Below are positions 63,393 to 64,000 of a DNA stretch of 64,000 nt, piece after piece. This DNA comes from Pseudomonas sp. efr-133-TYG-5 (GTDB lineage: Bacteria > Pseudomonadota > Gammaproteobacteria > Pseudomonadales > Pseudomonadaceae), in the NCBI RefSeq assembly GCF_030209175.1, contig NZ_JARVSM010000004.1:248001-312000 (forward strand), in the 5' to 3' direction. The position numbers and the translations under genes are program-made. The notes beneath the pieces were generated by a model. It was not told the DNA's origin. It was given only the letters and a program-made list of their open reading frames with translations, and did not search any database. Each line of letters begins with the position of its first letter. Position 1 is the stretch's first letter.

Positions 63393-63422
63393 AAAAAAGC
63401 CGACAGCGATGTCGGCTTTTTT
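63393..63422. terminator. Bidirectional terminator between the DUF4870 gene and crc
   Basis: AAAAAAGCCGACA (63393-63405) pairs perfectly with TGTCGGCTTTTTT (63410-63422) around a GCGA tetraloop. It ends both converging genes. Confidence 0.93.
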
Positions 63423-63440
63423 GCATCGATGAATCGACGC

Positions 63441-64000
63441 TTAGATAGTCAGCGTCCAGTCGTAGTCGACGATCAGCGGCGCATGCTGCGAGAACCGCGG
63501 CTGACGCGGCAGGCGTGCGCTGCGCACGAAGCGCCGCAGGCCCGGGGTCAGGATCTGGTAGTCGAAACGCCAGCCCAGATTGAGCATCTCGGCTTGTTCG
63601 TTGTCCGGCCACCAGCTGTACTGGTCGCCTTCGCGGCTGACTTCGCGCAGGGCGTCGACATAACCCATGTTGCCGACAATCTCGTCCATCCAGGCGCGTT
63701 CTGGCGCCAGGAAGCCGGGGGATTGCTGGCTGTCGCGCCAGTTCTTGATGTCGAGCTTCTGCTGCGCCACGTACAGCGAGCCACAATAAATGTACTCGCG
63801 ACGTTTGCGCCGCTGTTTGTCCAGGTACTTGCCGAAGTCGTCCATGAGCTTGAACTTCTGGTTCAAGTCCTCATCGCCGTTCATCCCCGAAGGGAGCAGC
63901 AAGGTGGCAATACTGACTTTGTCGAAATCTGCTTGCAGGTAGCGCCCGTAGCGGTCGGCCGTCTCGAAACCGAGACCGCTGATGACAGCCTTCGGTTGCA
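63441..64000 (-). CDS. crc: Catabolite repression control protein Crc (5' end outside the window)
   Basis: About 185 C-terminal residues are present and the frame is open to the window edge. The sequence reads GLGFETADRYGRYLQADFDK, LNQKFKLMDDFGKYLDKQRR, YIYCGSLYVAQQKLDIKNWR, NEQAEMLNLGWRFDYQ and ends PLIVDYDWTLTI, as in Pseudomonas Crc. Crc has the exonuclease III/EEP fold but works with Hfq to repress translation of catabolic mRNAs. rph lies three features away on the left, as in P. aeruginosa. Confidence 0.96.
   Translation of the reverse strand, partial: QPKAVISGLGFETADRYGRYLQADFDKVSIATLLLPSGMNGDEDLNQKFKLMDDFGKYLDKQRRKRREYIYCGSLYVAQQKLDIKNWRDSQQSPGFLAPERAWMDEIVGNMGYVDALREVSREGDQYSWWPDNEQAEMLNLGWRFDYQILTPGLRRFVRSARLPRQPRFSQHAPLIVDYDWTLTI

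Overview
The window comes from a GC-rich gammaproteobacterium, almost certainly a Pseudomonas of the fluorescens group. The core genes on the right (crc, rph, yicC, gmk, rpoZ, spoT, ridA, exbB-exbD-tonB, oxyR, recG) and the HU gene with its lipid operon on the left are in the order known around crc-recG-HU in P. aeruginosa and P. putida. REP elements of the type common in this group are also present. I saw no tRNA, rRNA, CRISPR array, transposase or phage gene.

Layout. (1) 1-2657: an HU-type nucleoid protein (hupN), then on the minus strand a three-gene phospholipid operon (CDP-alcohol phosphatidyltransferase, acyltransferase, CdsA-like cytidylyltransferase). (2) 3368-29739: a complete type VI secretion locus in the order of the P. 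aeruginosa H2 system: tssA, tssB, tssC, tssE, [effector cassette], tssF, tssG, clpV, sfa, orfX, fha, tssJ, tssK, tssL, tssM, stp1, stk1, vgrG. No hcp lies in the window. The cassette between tssE and tssF holds a PAAR tip protein, a lysozyme/lytic-transglycosylase-like effector and five small membrane or exported proteins that look like immunity proteins. (3) 29750-34629: downstream of vgrG, an exported Sel1-repeat protein, a very large cell-wall effector (NlpC/P60-like, M23-like and GH19-like modules plus an EF-hand) and its probable periplasmic immunity protein.

(4) 34885-39268: an overlapping three-gene operon of unknown function: a four-helix membrane protein, a membrane-anchored TIGR01777-type NAD(P) epimerase, and an alpha/beta-hydrolase fused to an ATP-grasp/phospho-histidine phosphotransferase. 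(5) 39265-44537: eight small exported proteins packed in one transcription unit. One carries a lysozyme-inhibitor (LprI/DUF1311) domain and another shares a domain with the exported protein next to the vgrG effector. Several use GTG or TTG starts. (6) 44835-48504: an SCP2-like protein followed by a 1615-bp tandem duplication that made two delta-60-repeat proteins, plus a decayed third copy. (7) 48541-64000: core genome on the minus strand (HDOD protein, recG, oxyR, tonB-exbD-exbB, lipoprotein, ridA, spoT, rpoZ, gmk, yicC, crc) with an SDR, rph and a DUF4870 gene on the plus strand.

Together, the accessory part (about 3.3-48.5 kb) looks like an island dedicated to contact-dependent attack on peptidoglycan. 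The secretion machine, two tip proteins and two wall-degrading effectors are followed by a long tail of exported proteins, some of which may protect the producer or neutralise wall hydrolases in general.
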